Source: Solicoccozyma terricola
Taxonomy: Eukaryota > Basidiomycota > Tremellomycetes > Filobasidiales > Piskurozymaceae
Reading direction: 5' to 3'
Length of the DNA: 37,854 nucleotides
NCBI GenBank assembly: GCA_001600875.1
Contig: BCLD01000009.1
Location: 74,354 to 112,207 of the forward strand
The notes under the pieces are model-generated. The model was not told the origin of the DNA and ran no database searches. It worked only from the letters and a program-made list of their open reading frames with translations. Every line of letters begins with the position of its first letter. Position 1 is the stretch's first letter. Made by a program: the position numbers and the translations under genes. Below are positions 1 to 10,835 of the stretch, in pieces.

Positions 1-59
1 TGCAGTCTGATCGAACGCTAACCCCCCCCCCCCCGGCCTCGCCGTCTGCGCTCGCCTCG

Positions 60-1500
60 CATTTCATACTCCAAGTATCACTGGCGCCCACATCATGCGT
101 CCAAACAATTCACATTCGAACGTGCCACGTTGTTTCAAGGTTTAGATATTGATCATTCGAAGAGGGAGTCTGTTCGACACTATGGAGAGGCTACCAGTGG
201 ACTATGATGATTCAAGTACGGCAGGCGTGCGTCAGCTTTATTATGGGTGATTTCCACCACAGAGGTCTATTAGCTGACCACTGGGAACGGTCAGGTGATG
301 CAACGGGAAGAAGCGGCCAAGGTCCCCTTTAACCCTTTCGATGTTACGAAAGTGTGGCCTCGAGGTGAGCTCGGTCTTTAGGGGGAAAGGAGAGGTTCAT
401 ACGTATTGACACCGACTGACTTGCTTCCCCCCCCCCCCCTTCCCCTTTCTTGTAGCCCAGTTCCTGATGCAGGAAGTCGGCGAGCTCGAACTCTACCGCA
501 GCCCTGAAGATTACCATCGAGACGTCGACCAGCCCGCGTTCTCACCAAGGTTCACTCGTTGCTGACATTGAACTGTCCCCTTATACGTTACTAAACTGCT
601 TGTGAGACACATCGGATGAAAACGGGGTAACATAGACATCCCACTGAATCAATTCACCCCCGCATGTCATGTCAGCTATCGTGATGCTCGATACCATCAT
701 TTGGGTAGTGCGAACATATATCAGACTCCCGTCAATTGATTGCCCATGTACGTAGAGAAAGTAGATCGAGGTACGGCGGTCGGCTCCAGGACTGACAAAG
801 GAGTTTCTCCTACCTATCACTCGCTCTCAGTCTTTATCCAGTGAGTGAAATCGTCGTCTCCAATGTTACGACGTACGTTATACGTCAAACGAAGACGCTG
901 ACACCACGATCCTTTTTCGCAGATTCCACTCGCATGACAAATACTGGGGAAATATGCGCATAGATGGTGATGTCACGCAGGAGCCGACATATGTGAGTGG
1001 TTTTCAACGTGTTCTGTGGTAAACGGAATACACTGATAAGCCCCCCCCCCCCCCCTTTTCTCTCCCCTCGGGGCGTTCCCGCGTACCCCAACAGTTATCA
1101 ATCGACCACACCTACATCTCGTACGCCGGCTTTTGCTGGCAAATCGGTTGCTGAAGCTCCTTTCCAGGTTGCTTGCGAACAACATTGTTTCTCGCGAAAA
1201 GTCATTGAACGCACGAGGGAGAAGCGAGCGAGTACGATCAGGTTAGGGAATTGTACACACGGGTTATGACGGTGGGCCATAGGGAAAACTTGCACGGGCG
1301 CCAAACTACTGGCTGTGAGTGGGAACTATTTCATGGGTTTTTTTTGGCTCTTCTGATTGTGAACAACTTCCCGTTCTCCCCCCCCCCCCCCTTCCCCAGT
1401 TCCCCGAGGCGATCGTGCAGAACAACTACCTCGCCCAGCAGTGTCACGGACCTCAGGAGGTTCGATTCATGACAAGCAGTACTCGCCGGAACTTCGCCCC
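60..1500 (+). pseudogene. Decayed catalase gene
   Basis: Scattered exon-like pieces in different frames match the order of a heme catalase. At about 75-180 a piece reads YSKYHWRP and then DIDHSKR, resembling the part before the distal region of the C-terminal half. At 205-240 WTMMIQ is followed by an intron-like gap and [22 protein letters not shown] (about 290-360). After a poly-C tract and TGTAG comes VGELELYRSPEDYHRDVDQ, then QPAFSP, which is the classic catalase stretch, and a stop near 565. Further pieces are NMRIDGDVTQEPTY (about 951-992) and PNSYQ (about 1087), then possibly 1400-1500. Frame changes, the early stop and missing blocks (including the segment after QPAFSP) mean it cannot make a normal catalase. 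The N-terminal catalytic half would lie left of the window or is lost. The catalase identity is fairly sure; the right end is uncertain. Confidence 0.7.
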
Positions 1501-1810
1501 TGCAGTATACGATTTAATGCCCCAGGACAAACGGGGTGAAGGAGAATACGACCGGCGGATTTGGTCGCGAAGCAATAAAGCGGATAAAGCGGATAAGCAA
1601 ATTGTCAATCACAGATATCGTGTTGGAAAAGTGAAATGGCATATGAGATAGTGCCTCGACGTCCATCCACCGACCCACCCATGTTCTTCCTTGCTGCTCT
1701 CCATCTGTCCATCTGTTCGACTGTTCGGTGGCGTTCGGTGGCGATCACGTGCCTGAATGGGAACTGACCCCGACGTCCATACGACCGGTTATGGTGAGCA
1801 GCATCGAACA

Positions 1811-1836
1811 GCCAGCCAGCCAGCCAGCCAGCCAGC
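1811..1836. repeat. (GCCA)n microsatellite
   Basis: About six and a half copies of GCCA in a row, ending 27 bases before the ATG of the oxidoreductase at 1864. It would lie in the 5' untranslated region or core promoter of that gene. Confidence 0.9.
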
Positions 1837-1863
1837 ACTCGTCGGTCAGCTTTAGCCTGCATC

Positions 1864-3325
1864 ATGGACTTTCTCAGTCGCCTCTATACCGCCTTGATCA
1901 GTCCGCCATCACCAGCGAAGCATGACGGCGCCTTGCGATTCGGGCTTCTGGGTGCATCCAATATCGCGTAGGTATCCGTCGGCGACAGTCAGCCGCCGTG
2001 GTCGGTCCAAAACCTGAAGTGCTGGTAAAACCCGTGTCAATCACAGTCCAATGGCTCTCATAAACCCTGCAAAGTCCCATCCAGAGGTTATCATCGCTGC
2101 TGTAGCCGCAAGAGATAAGAAAAAAGCCGATGCGTATGCAAAGAAGCACCGGATACCAGTCGTACATTCATCTTATCAAGGTGAGTTGGACGGACGGACG
2201 ACTTGGCCGTCATCGTCAACCTCGACAGGACGTCTCTGACTCCTCTCCCGGGTGATTCCCACAGATTTACTCGACGACCCAAGCATCTCTTGCGTCTACA
2301 TCGCTTTACCCAACTCGCTTCACTTCGAATGGGCTCTCAAATCTTTACAAGCTGGAAAACACGTCCTCCTCGAGAAACCTTCATGCTCCAATGCAACCGA
2401 AGCTCGAACCCTTTTCAATCATCCTCTTTTACACTCGGCAGCGAATGCACCAGTCCTCCTCGAAGCCTTCCACTACCGATTTCATCCAGCATGGCAAACG
2501 TTCATGTCTCTCATACATGACCCTCTCGCTGGGCCGGTCAAGTCGGCCTACTCTTGCCAGTATCTCTGGAAGGGGCAGTTCCCCAGTACGGATATCCGAT
2601 TCAGGTATTCACTATCCGGCGGGTGCTTGATGGACTTTGGAACGTACAATCTCTCCTGCTTGAGACAGATTCTTGGCGTCGAACCCGAGGTCGTTTCTGC
2701 GTCGTATCGTGGTATGCCAGAGGATGGGTCAGGCGAAGTCGAAAGGGAAATCGATCAGGCAATCAAGGCGACGTACAAGACCGCAGATGGCGCAACGGCG
2801 ACCCTAGTGGCTGACCTGGCGACTAGAGGTGGATGGCCGTCATTCTTGCCAACCTCTTGGACAAAAGATTGGCCAAGCTTTGGATGGCCAAAATGTGTTG
2901 TCGAATTGGAGGAGAAGGAGGTTGAGGTGGAGGCGGAGGTGTCTCGAACAGCGGGACAGTCGCATACGTTGCAGCGAAACGTAACCCTATGGAACCATCT
3001 CGGACCAAGTATCTACCACCGCATCGACGTACTAGACATCCACGTCATTCGCGGGAGTGACGGTAGCGTGGTGAAAACATGGACTGACTCCAAACAAGTC
3101 AAAGCGTACGTCTGGATTGACAGGGACGAGGGTCACATGGCAGGTGCAGAATGGTGGACCACGTATCGGCATCAACTCGAACAATTCGTCAACAAGGTCA
3201 AAGGTAGGAAGGGATCCGGGGTGTGGGTGGACGGACAGGATAGTATTGCGCAAATGGAAGCGATAGATCGAACGTACGAAAAAGCTGGCTTGAAACCTCG
3301 CCCGACGAGTGATTTTACCCTCTGA
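1864..3325 (+). CDS. Gfo/Idh/MocA-family NAD(P)-dependent oxidoreductase, D-xylose/dihydrodiol dehydrogenase type
   Basis: Three exons (1864-1967, 2047-2180, 2265-3325) give 432 residues. The start MDFLSRLYTAL and the following Rossmann motif FGLLGASNIAP are typical of the fungal branch of this family, annotated as D-xylose 1-dehydrogenase or trans-dihydrodiol dehydrogenase. Next come VAARDKKKADAYAKKH and the EKP motif (about residues 116-118), whose lysine is catalytic in the family. The C-terminal half is the usual alpha/beta substrate domain. The reaction would be NAD(P)+-dependent oxidation of a cyclic sugar or diol, or the reverse; the substrate cannot be read from sequence. Both introns are short, with GTAGGT and GTGAGT donors and CACAG acceptors. 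It is transcribed convergently with the transporter fusion downstream. Confidence 0.9.
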
Positions 3326-4147
3326 GTTGAAAAATTATAAAAGAAATGAGTAGGTTACAGCGTTGTAGTTTCCTTGTCTTTTGGGTTGTAAGATGGCGTA
3401 TTGAGATCTCCAAGTTCGGTCACCTTGCCAGTACACACATGGAAGTCCGGGACAAAAGAGTGGCCCACGCCAGGAACGTCATTGAGATCGTAATGGCTCT
3501 GCTCGGTGCACATGTGATGTTTCCATTGTGCGATCACCTCGCTTGAACATGTTGACATGCCACTCTGGTCACACTGACGCAGCTTAACTCGACGAACGCC
3601 TTCTCGGCAGGCGATCAGAAGTACGTCGCCATGAACATCATCAGCGGTCGCCATGCTAGTGTGGAACTATGTGATCGATATCGAAACCAGAGGTTCCGGT
3701 CATAAACCTGACTAAGACCGCCTTCCAGAGCAGTCTTTGACGGGTCGAAAGCGTAAGCGCAGCCGTAATGTTCTTCTTACCTTGGTATGTCCTGGACAAA
3801 CTAGCGTATCGGGGATTGAATCGTTCCTTGTGTCCGAAACTTATTCCAGCGAGATTTATGGCTTACTCCTGCTCCCCGCCCGGTGTTTGAATACCCACAT
3901 TTCCATCGTCTACGCATTCATATGTCTATCCTTGCTTCCACAGATCTTAGAAGACCCCCTGCTCACACTTGACTGTTGTACGTAGTGTACACGCTGGTGG
4001 AGGTGCTGCTGAGGCACATGCAGGTATCGCCGAGGTCCTTCTGGTGCTGCCATGGAAAAGAGGATTGCCAGTCTGAGACCTGTCCACGTCTAATATGCGT
4101 TTGCGTAATACAATGCGTGCACCCACCCTAGCACTAGTAGTTACATG
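3326..4147. other. Intergenic, no convincing gene
   Basis: This lies between two convergent genes and should hold both 3' untranslated regions. The minus strand has one open frame (3654-3355, 99 codons, five cysteines) that matches nothing I recognise and has no intron or start context supporting it. Confidence 0.5.
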
Positions 4148-7100
4148 TTACATTTCGTTTGTCCTCGCGCACTCGATATGCTCGATATGTTCGGGACCTG
4201 TCATGACTGAAAGAGAATGGTCGGTGGCCTCGGGTGCCTTCTCCCCATGGAAGACACTGTGAATACACACGCCTTGATCTCCTTCGCTAATCCTCCTATC
4301 GTTGCGGTCGTGGTCCACCCAATGACGAGCAGTTGCGTTAAGGTTTATCATCGCGGTGAGTAGCAGCATGATGCTATACGTGATCAGGGATACCCGTAGG
4401 GCAAACCGGGCGTTGCCCTGGTGATCCCTCTGGATAGCCCATGCGATACTTGGAATGATAGCGCCACCACTGGAATTAAATGCAAGGAAACATATGATGA
4501 GCTACGACGACAAATGGCCTATGCGCCCGCATCAATCTCACCTGATGGCCATTGTAAGACCAGTTGCGACGAGCTTGGTTTGACGGCCCATTCCTCGAAG
4601 TGTCATGGCAACGATGACTGGGAAAAATGGGCCCTCAAAAAAGGCGAGAAGCATAAGGCATGTGAGGGTACCGTCTCCGGCCGGTAAGAGCATACTCAGG
4701 ACAGACATCAATAGGCAACCAAAGACGGAAAAGACCAGGATGAGTCGACCGGGTATACCATAATAGCAGGCCAGTGAGGTAAGGAAGCGACTTGCGGCAA
4801 AACATGCGAGACTGACAGCGTAATAGTTGAGGCCACTAGATGATGCGGAGCTGAATATCATGTCGAAGCGTCGGCCTAGTCAGCGAAACGTGAACGGCGC
4901 GGCGGACCATACCCCTCACTCACTGCGGCTTCACCTCGATTACAAACGTTGTCCAAAAGTACCTCAGCTGCTCCTGTGCCCCAAGGTACATCCACAGACC
5001 AAAGATACTCGTGGAAGCAATGAAGGGGATGATGTTGATTCGCCACACCTTTGCATGCTTACTGAGACCCCTTCGTACCTCTCGCAACCTTGCCACCCGT
5101 TCAAGGTCTCCATCGCTGCATTCGCTAAGCGGTACGTAATACACAATGACCCCGAGAAGGCTGGTCCAGAAGCCAATAGCGAGATATAACCATTGGAATT
5201 TGAAAACGCCTCCACGGCCGAAGGTGCGAAAGATCACCTTTACCGAAAGCAGGGGCGAGGTCCCCGCTCCGATGGCTTGCAGTGCCTGCGCAAAGGAAAG
5301 CCTAGATTCCATGAGCTCGTCCGGACCAGCGAGCGAGATATACGTGTTTGCTGCAGTCTGGAGAATGGACAAGCCAATCCCAATAAGAATATACGAGACA
5401 ACGAAACCCGGAAAAGAGAGTAGGGACGAGCTTGGCCAGAAGGAGAACGCTGCGACCGTGAACACACCCAAGCCCGTAATCAGCGTTGCCTTGAAACCGG
5501 CTCGAGTGAAGATTGGGTAGCCGGCGAGAGGGCCGAGAACGTATCCGCAGAAATAAGCGTTGTGAAGGACCAGGCTCTGACCAGAGGTGTAATGTGACAA
5601 GGACTGGAGTTGACCGTTTAGAGCGTTGAGTAAGCCTGTGAGAGTATGAAGATCAGCGTATGGACTGGATCGTTGTATTAACACCAGTCTTCGCCCACTG
5701 ACCGTACGCAAATCCTTGTGTCAAAGAAAGAAGTGCGACTACGAGGAGGATTGGTTAGCGGCTGCAACAGTTAGCTGCTATGCAAGTACGACCCTCACCA
5801 AATAAGACTGTCCACCATGCCTCTCTCTGTGTCAATTCCGTCAATGGCTTTGTTTTACTCAGATTGACAAAGTCCATGAATTTGGTGGGAGGTTCCTGGC
5901 AAATTCCCTCATCCTTGACCAAAACACGTTCGCCCTTCCATCGGTGCATTACGGACACAGGCGACAAGCGACGACTACGATGCGGCTGTGTCAATTCGGG
6001 AAGTGGCGGATATACGACAGAGTTGTCTCCTGCGGCGAGGAACTCGAAGACGTCCATTTCTTCATTTGCTGCAATGCAGGTGGCATCTTCAAGCAAATTG
6101 TCTGGTAAAGACTGCCCCTGTGCCTCAAGCGGCGAGTCGTTGTTGCTATCGTTCTCTGTGCACACAGGCCTTGACGACTTGGAGTCCAGACCGTCCGGAT
6201 GAGATATAGAGGCCAATTCGACAGCATCGGTCGACCGGAAGTCGACAGGAGGGGCGACTGATTGCGACCTTGCAAAAGCCCGCGATTTGCTAGGCAAAAT
6301 TCTCATGAGGAGCGGCTTTATGACCAGGGCGCAAGCACAGATTAGTCCGGCATTGACCTCGACGACAGACCACATGAAGGAATAGCTTGCGTGCCACAAG
6401 AAGTTGGCGATCTCATTACTGGAAAGCCCTAGGCCCAAAGTCGTCGGGACGTTGCCCGCGCCAACTTGCTCCATGAGGGCTAGTTGCAGATATGCGATCC
6501 GGACGACTCCAATCGTTGTAACAAAGACACCGGTCATGAATGTTGCTACAAGTCCGACTTTTTGACGAGTGTCCAGGCGCATGGAGGTTATCAAGGGTAG
6601 AGGAAGGACGAGGATAGCAATGTCGGTAAGAATGTTGACAGGAGCTGCGCATAGGTAAAGAGTAACGATGTCGACACATGTGCCTGCTGGTTCAATGCTG
6701 GTTGCCCCACCAATAGGGCGGCATTGGAAGATGTTGAGAAAGGTGAGGACGATACCGTTGATGACCACGATGCATATGACCAGTAATGTGGCATAGCGAA
6801 AAAAGAGACGTGTTTCAGACATGCGGAAATAAAGCATAAGTATGGAGAGTTTGATGGCGGTCAGTGCAGGGTTGTAAAGGATGGTAAAAGCGTACGCCGA
6901 GCGCTTCCTGTTAGAGAGAGCACGATATAAGGCGTGAGCTGAAGGGGTGGTACGAAGCGATCAGTACAGCACTCGCTGCTCACAAGGGTCCTTCCCGGTC
7001 CACCGGGACCTGTGCCGCCACATTTCCAAGGCCTACCCTCGACCCATAAATGAGGGATGTCGATAGTCCTACGGCTAGGACCCATCCGACGAAGATCACT

Positions 7101-7319
7101 AGGTCGTCCCAAGTTGGTTTCCTCACAAGCCACAATTTGCTGATCATTCGCATGATCAGGAACGCGGTGGCAAGGCATAGTACACTGCAGGTCACTGCGG
7201 GAATGTGGGCGAGTTGGTTTCAATCTGCATCATTCATAGTGCACAAGACAGTGTGTGATTCTCTCACCTGCAAAGATCGTGTTTGACCTTGATCCTGCCC
7301 CCGCTATTACCTGGTCCAT
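4148..7319 (-). CDS. Fusion membrane protein: fungal rhodopsin-type (SAT4/PF20684-like) domain plus FHS-family (fucose permease-like) MFS transporter
   Basis: Seven exons on the minus strand (7319-7268, 7194-6984, 6907-5799, 5738-5703, 5635-4924, 4850-4542, 4469-4148) sum to 2751 nt, or 916 residues. Residues 1 to about 292 carry seven hydrophobic segments with hallmarks of the fungal integral-membrane rhodopsin domain: WDDLVIFVGW, ILYNPALTAIKLSIL, VNILTDIAILVLPLPLI and WSVVEVNAGLICACA. A polar acidic linker runs to about 445. From LTQREAWWTVLF it becomes a 12-helix MFS protein of the fucose:H+ symporter class: LTQGFAYGLLNALNGQ, LQTAANTYISLAGP and RLSFAQALQAIG. The 1109-nt exon crosses the junction without a stop. 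A methionine near residue 432 could start a separate transporter. The first exon is the least certain part. Substrate unknown; a neutral sugar is likely for the FHS half. Confidence 0.8.
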
Positions 7320-9042
7320 CTCACGGAAGCGACAAGACAATCTCTGGCGAAGAATCGTGATTCTGACGACCGAGTGGCTGCTGGATGGAAAAGGTAGGAG
7401 CGTGGCTTACGCTCGTGGCCATGATCGGCGCTGGAAACATGTGCCTGTTGGTGAGAGACAGCTATTCAAAGTGGTAAGAGTCACGATCATTTACTCCGTT
7501 CCCGGAAGCAGGAAGACGAGGTCACGCGCAAATGAGTTGGGGGGGTGGCGAAATGGGGATGATATGATGCAGCGGTTGCTGACTTATCAATGCCGAGTAG
7601 GTGAGACGGCAGCGATTGAAGTATCATCGACTGCTCTGAGCAGCCTATGCAGTCACAGTGCCGGGCGTTGAGCACGCAGGGCCAGAGACGGCGACGGGCT
7701 TATCATCTTTACAGGATCAAGAAAGTAGACTAGGTCAGAGAGGCATAATAAGGCCGCTCACGAGAAACCGCGCCGCGCACCACTTCGTTCTTTGGCCAAT
7801 TGATATGGGGCTCACAGGTAGGACGAAGATGATGCTCGACACAACACCCTATACAACACGCTTTGCGACACTCCATTCAGCGCGGCGAGAAAAATTTCCA
7901 TTTCTGCAACATCCACCGCATCCGAGCGTAGAAGTACAGTATCGCTAAGATGTATGGATGAGAACCGGGTGTATTGGTCGACCCATTAGAAAGGCAGGAC
8001 TTAGTCAACACTGTCCGGATGGAAGACACAGATAAACCATCCAGACCGTCCAATACCAATCTAGAAGCACCCTACCACATTGATTTCTGGCCCTAGAGAA
8101 GATCATACGAGTAATCTGACCCCAGTCAGGAAATTATTTGTGGGTAGTAACCAAGATATCATATTCACGATTGCCCCGCGCCGGGCCCACTGATTCTAAT
8201 AGCTTGAGACCTACAATCCACACTCAACGATACATTTCCTTCCTTGGTACAGCAGTGTCCCGATTTGAGGAAGTGGCTAATTTACTACACAGTGCAGTGG
8301 AGTCAAGTGTAGTCTCCTAAGTAATGTAGCAATACTGCAGCATTGACGCAGTGATTCTGGAGGCAATAAGATAACATCCTCTACTGAGAGTCAGTCTTGC
8401 ACTTTACCTTTCTCTTGACTTGTTCTTCACCATTGAGGCTCTTGTGCTTGAACGCTTCCCGACCCCTAGCCCTAAATCCGTCATTGGATTCATTTGACGG
8501 CAATGTTGAGGTGAGGAACTTGCCCCGACGACGTCCATTTCACGTAGAAAAACCCGCCGATAGTTGTCAGAGCCAGAGAGGTCTTAGCGCTGATGTATTG
8601 GGCAAAGATACGGTCTTGACAAAGATCGTGAATCCTGCCAGAAAAAGAAAACTCGCATCGAGCGCAGGATCTGCTGTTGTGGTGCAACCAGATCCGTTTG
8701 TTGTGCTCTGGTCGCACTGGAGGACGACGGGATATCTGAGACCACCTTCACGTTTGAGTGTGCCATCCTGGCACAATGTGGTATCGTCTTCAACACGTGT
8801 ATCTCGGAGATGAGTGCAGTTCGCATCTTTCGGCCAGGGCGCGGCAATGTTGAGACGTTCAAACTGAAGGTTTTATACTGTAAATTCTTTCCCCTCAGAT
8901 TGTTACAAGGGCTGATGACGTTGCATAAGTGTCATTCCTGTGTTATCGGATGTTCATCAATGTGTCATATACGCAACAGGGCAAGAGCACCCAACGAAAT
9001 CAAGTCTGTCTCCCAGCTTACATTCATTCTTATTTCCTTCTG
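7320..9042. other. Intergenic, no recognisable gene
   Basis: This holds the upstream region of the rhodopsin-transporter gene. Its first part (7320-7430) contains an alternative upstream exon candidate on the minus strand starting MATSVSHAP that I could not join cleanly. Open frames around 8400-8860 on both strands are short and show no family motif. Confidence 0.4.
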
Positions 9043-10835
9043 ATGTCATCCCCAGCTATCATTCCTGGCTTCAAAGGTGACCTAGTCACACCTGATCACG
9101 CAGACTTTGATGCGTTGATTCAAAGATGTTCTAAAAGTACAGTGAAGAGGCCTTTGATTGTTGCTTGCGTCAAAGATGAAGGTGTGCAGCTTGCTATCAG
9201 GTTTGCGAAGCTTCATGCCATTACTGGGCAACCAGCGAATAAGAATGTTGCTCTGAATGTGGGTGGAGACATACTCTTTGTTCATATCGACCTCCCTTTG
9301 TTGACCCCAGATGTGATATAGGCGGTGGCCACTTCTGGAGCCTCTTCAGTGAGGGCATTGTCATTGATTTGTCAAGATATTTAACTTCTGTGGAGATTCT
9401 TCCGGGGAATAGGCTGGCTTGTATCGGTGGGGGATGTATCTGGAAGGGGCAGAAAAAGCGGCAATCGCACATGGGTTAATTACTGTGACCGGCAACTATA
9501 ATGGAGTAAGTCACAAAGTCAAGCGCAGAAAAATCCTTACTGAACGCTGTAGCTGCTAAATCACACAGGAGTTGCAGGGTACGCCATTTTCCGCTGAATA
9601 TTCGTTAATTTCCTGCATTGAACGAGATCTTCTTTCTCAGATATACATTGGCAGGCGGTTATGGATATCTCAGTGGTATGCATGGGCTCGCTATTGACAA
9701 TCTGGTGGCAGTAACAGTAGTCACTGGCTCCGGTGAAATTATCAGAACCACTAAAGACCAAGAGCCTGATCTTTTATGGGGAATTCTAGGAGGTCGCTCT
9801 AATATGGGTGTGGTTACTTCATTCACGTTCAAGCTTCATGATCAAAGACCAACCATCTAACATGGCGTTGTGACTTTCCGGCCTGAGAAACTTATCCAAG
9901 TCTTCCAGGCTGCTAAAGAATGATATGCTAGTGTACCAAATCCAAGAGCCGTTTGAGGGTCAGAAGGTGAGATTTCAACCCATTGACAGGTGGGAGGGAG
10001 GGCACTATGACACAAGACTGATAAAATAATTAACAGCCTTTCCTGAACTTTGGCTGTTTTACAACGGCTCGAAGCTGAAGGTCGAGAATACTTTAAGGAA
10101 TTTCTGAAGATCCGTGAGCTTAATTTTTCCTTGATTGACAGATCTCAGGTCAAGTAACTGTTGTCGTACTAAGCAACACCCGTTACAGCTTACCCTGACG
10201 ACACCAGTTGTGTACAGCCATTTACAGAACTGAATGATCATCCTGGAGTACCGCCTGTGAACATTTACACAAAGGCAGCACTGGCCCTATTTCAAGCAAT
10301 GAAGTGCTTCAGACCGCCTTTTAAATGATGCAAGATATCGGAAACCAGCCCGGGTATGGTCAGCACAGTTCGGGAGACCTGAAAACAACCCCTGCATTCA
10401 AAGGATTATCAATGTTTTTTGATTATTTCCCATGGCCAAAATAGCGGAAATCCCAATTGCTGCAACTGCATATACTCACATATCAATGAGCCCATCAATA
10501 TGCATCATGATCAAGTGGGATGACTACAAGAGCGCTGTCTCCAAATCAGAAACGGACCTGGGAAATCTTGACATGGCGCGGAAATTTGCACAATCGTTGA
10601 AAGCAACTTTAGATAGTAGCAAAATCGAAGCTATGGGTTATGGAAACTATGGTCAGTCTATTTCTGGTCGTAAGAAAACTTAACTGATCCGACTGGCTCG
10701 CTTATAGAATCTGAGGTCTGGTCTATCAGGAATGCAGAGAAACTGTTTGGTAGTAATTATCCACGGTTGCAGCAATTGAAGGCAAGGTATGATCGAGGTG
10801 AGTTCGACTATGTCAAGTCAATCAAATTTGTATAA
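9043..10835 (+). pseudogene. Broken FAD-linked oxidase (berberine-bridge-enzyme type)
   Basis: The start MSSPAIIPGFKGDLVTPDH fits the N-terminus of fungal FAD_binding_4/BBE oxidoreductases, and the pieces keep the family order: RPLIVACVKDEGVQLAIRFAK, GGGHFW, GIVIDLSRYL, TLAGGYGYLSGMHGLAIDNL, LWGILGGRSNMGVVTSFTF and, at the end, LFGSNYPRLQQLKARYD from the C-terminal BBE segment. It is inactive as written. A one-base shift near 9445 separates CIW from KGAEKAA. Stops follow at about 9858 and 9922, another lies near 10155, and the middle section is eroded. The His of the GGGH motif, where flavin attaches in the family, is still visible. Intron borders are partly intact (for example GTAAGT near 9506), which suggests decay of a once-spliced gene rather than a retrocopy. 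Confidence 0.85.

Noticed and set aside
8397..8862. Overlapping open frames on both strands
   Set aside because: Short, no motif, no supportable start or splice sites.
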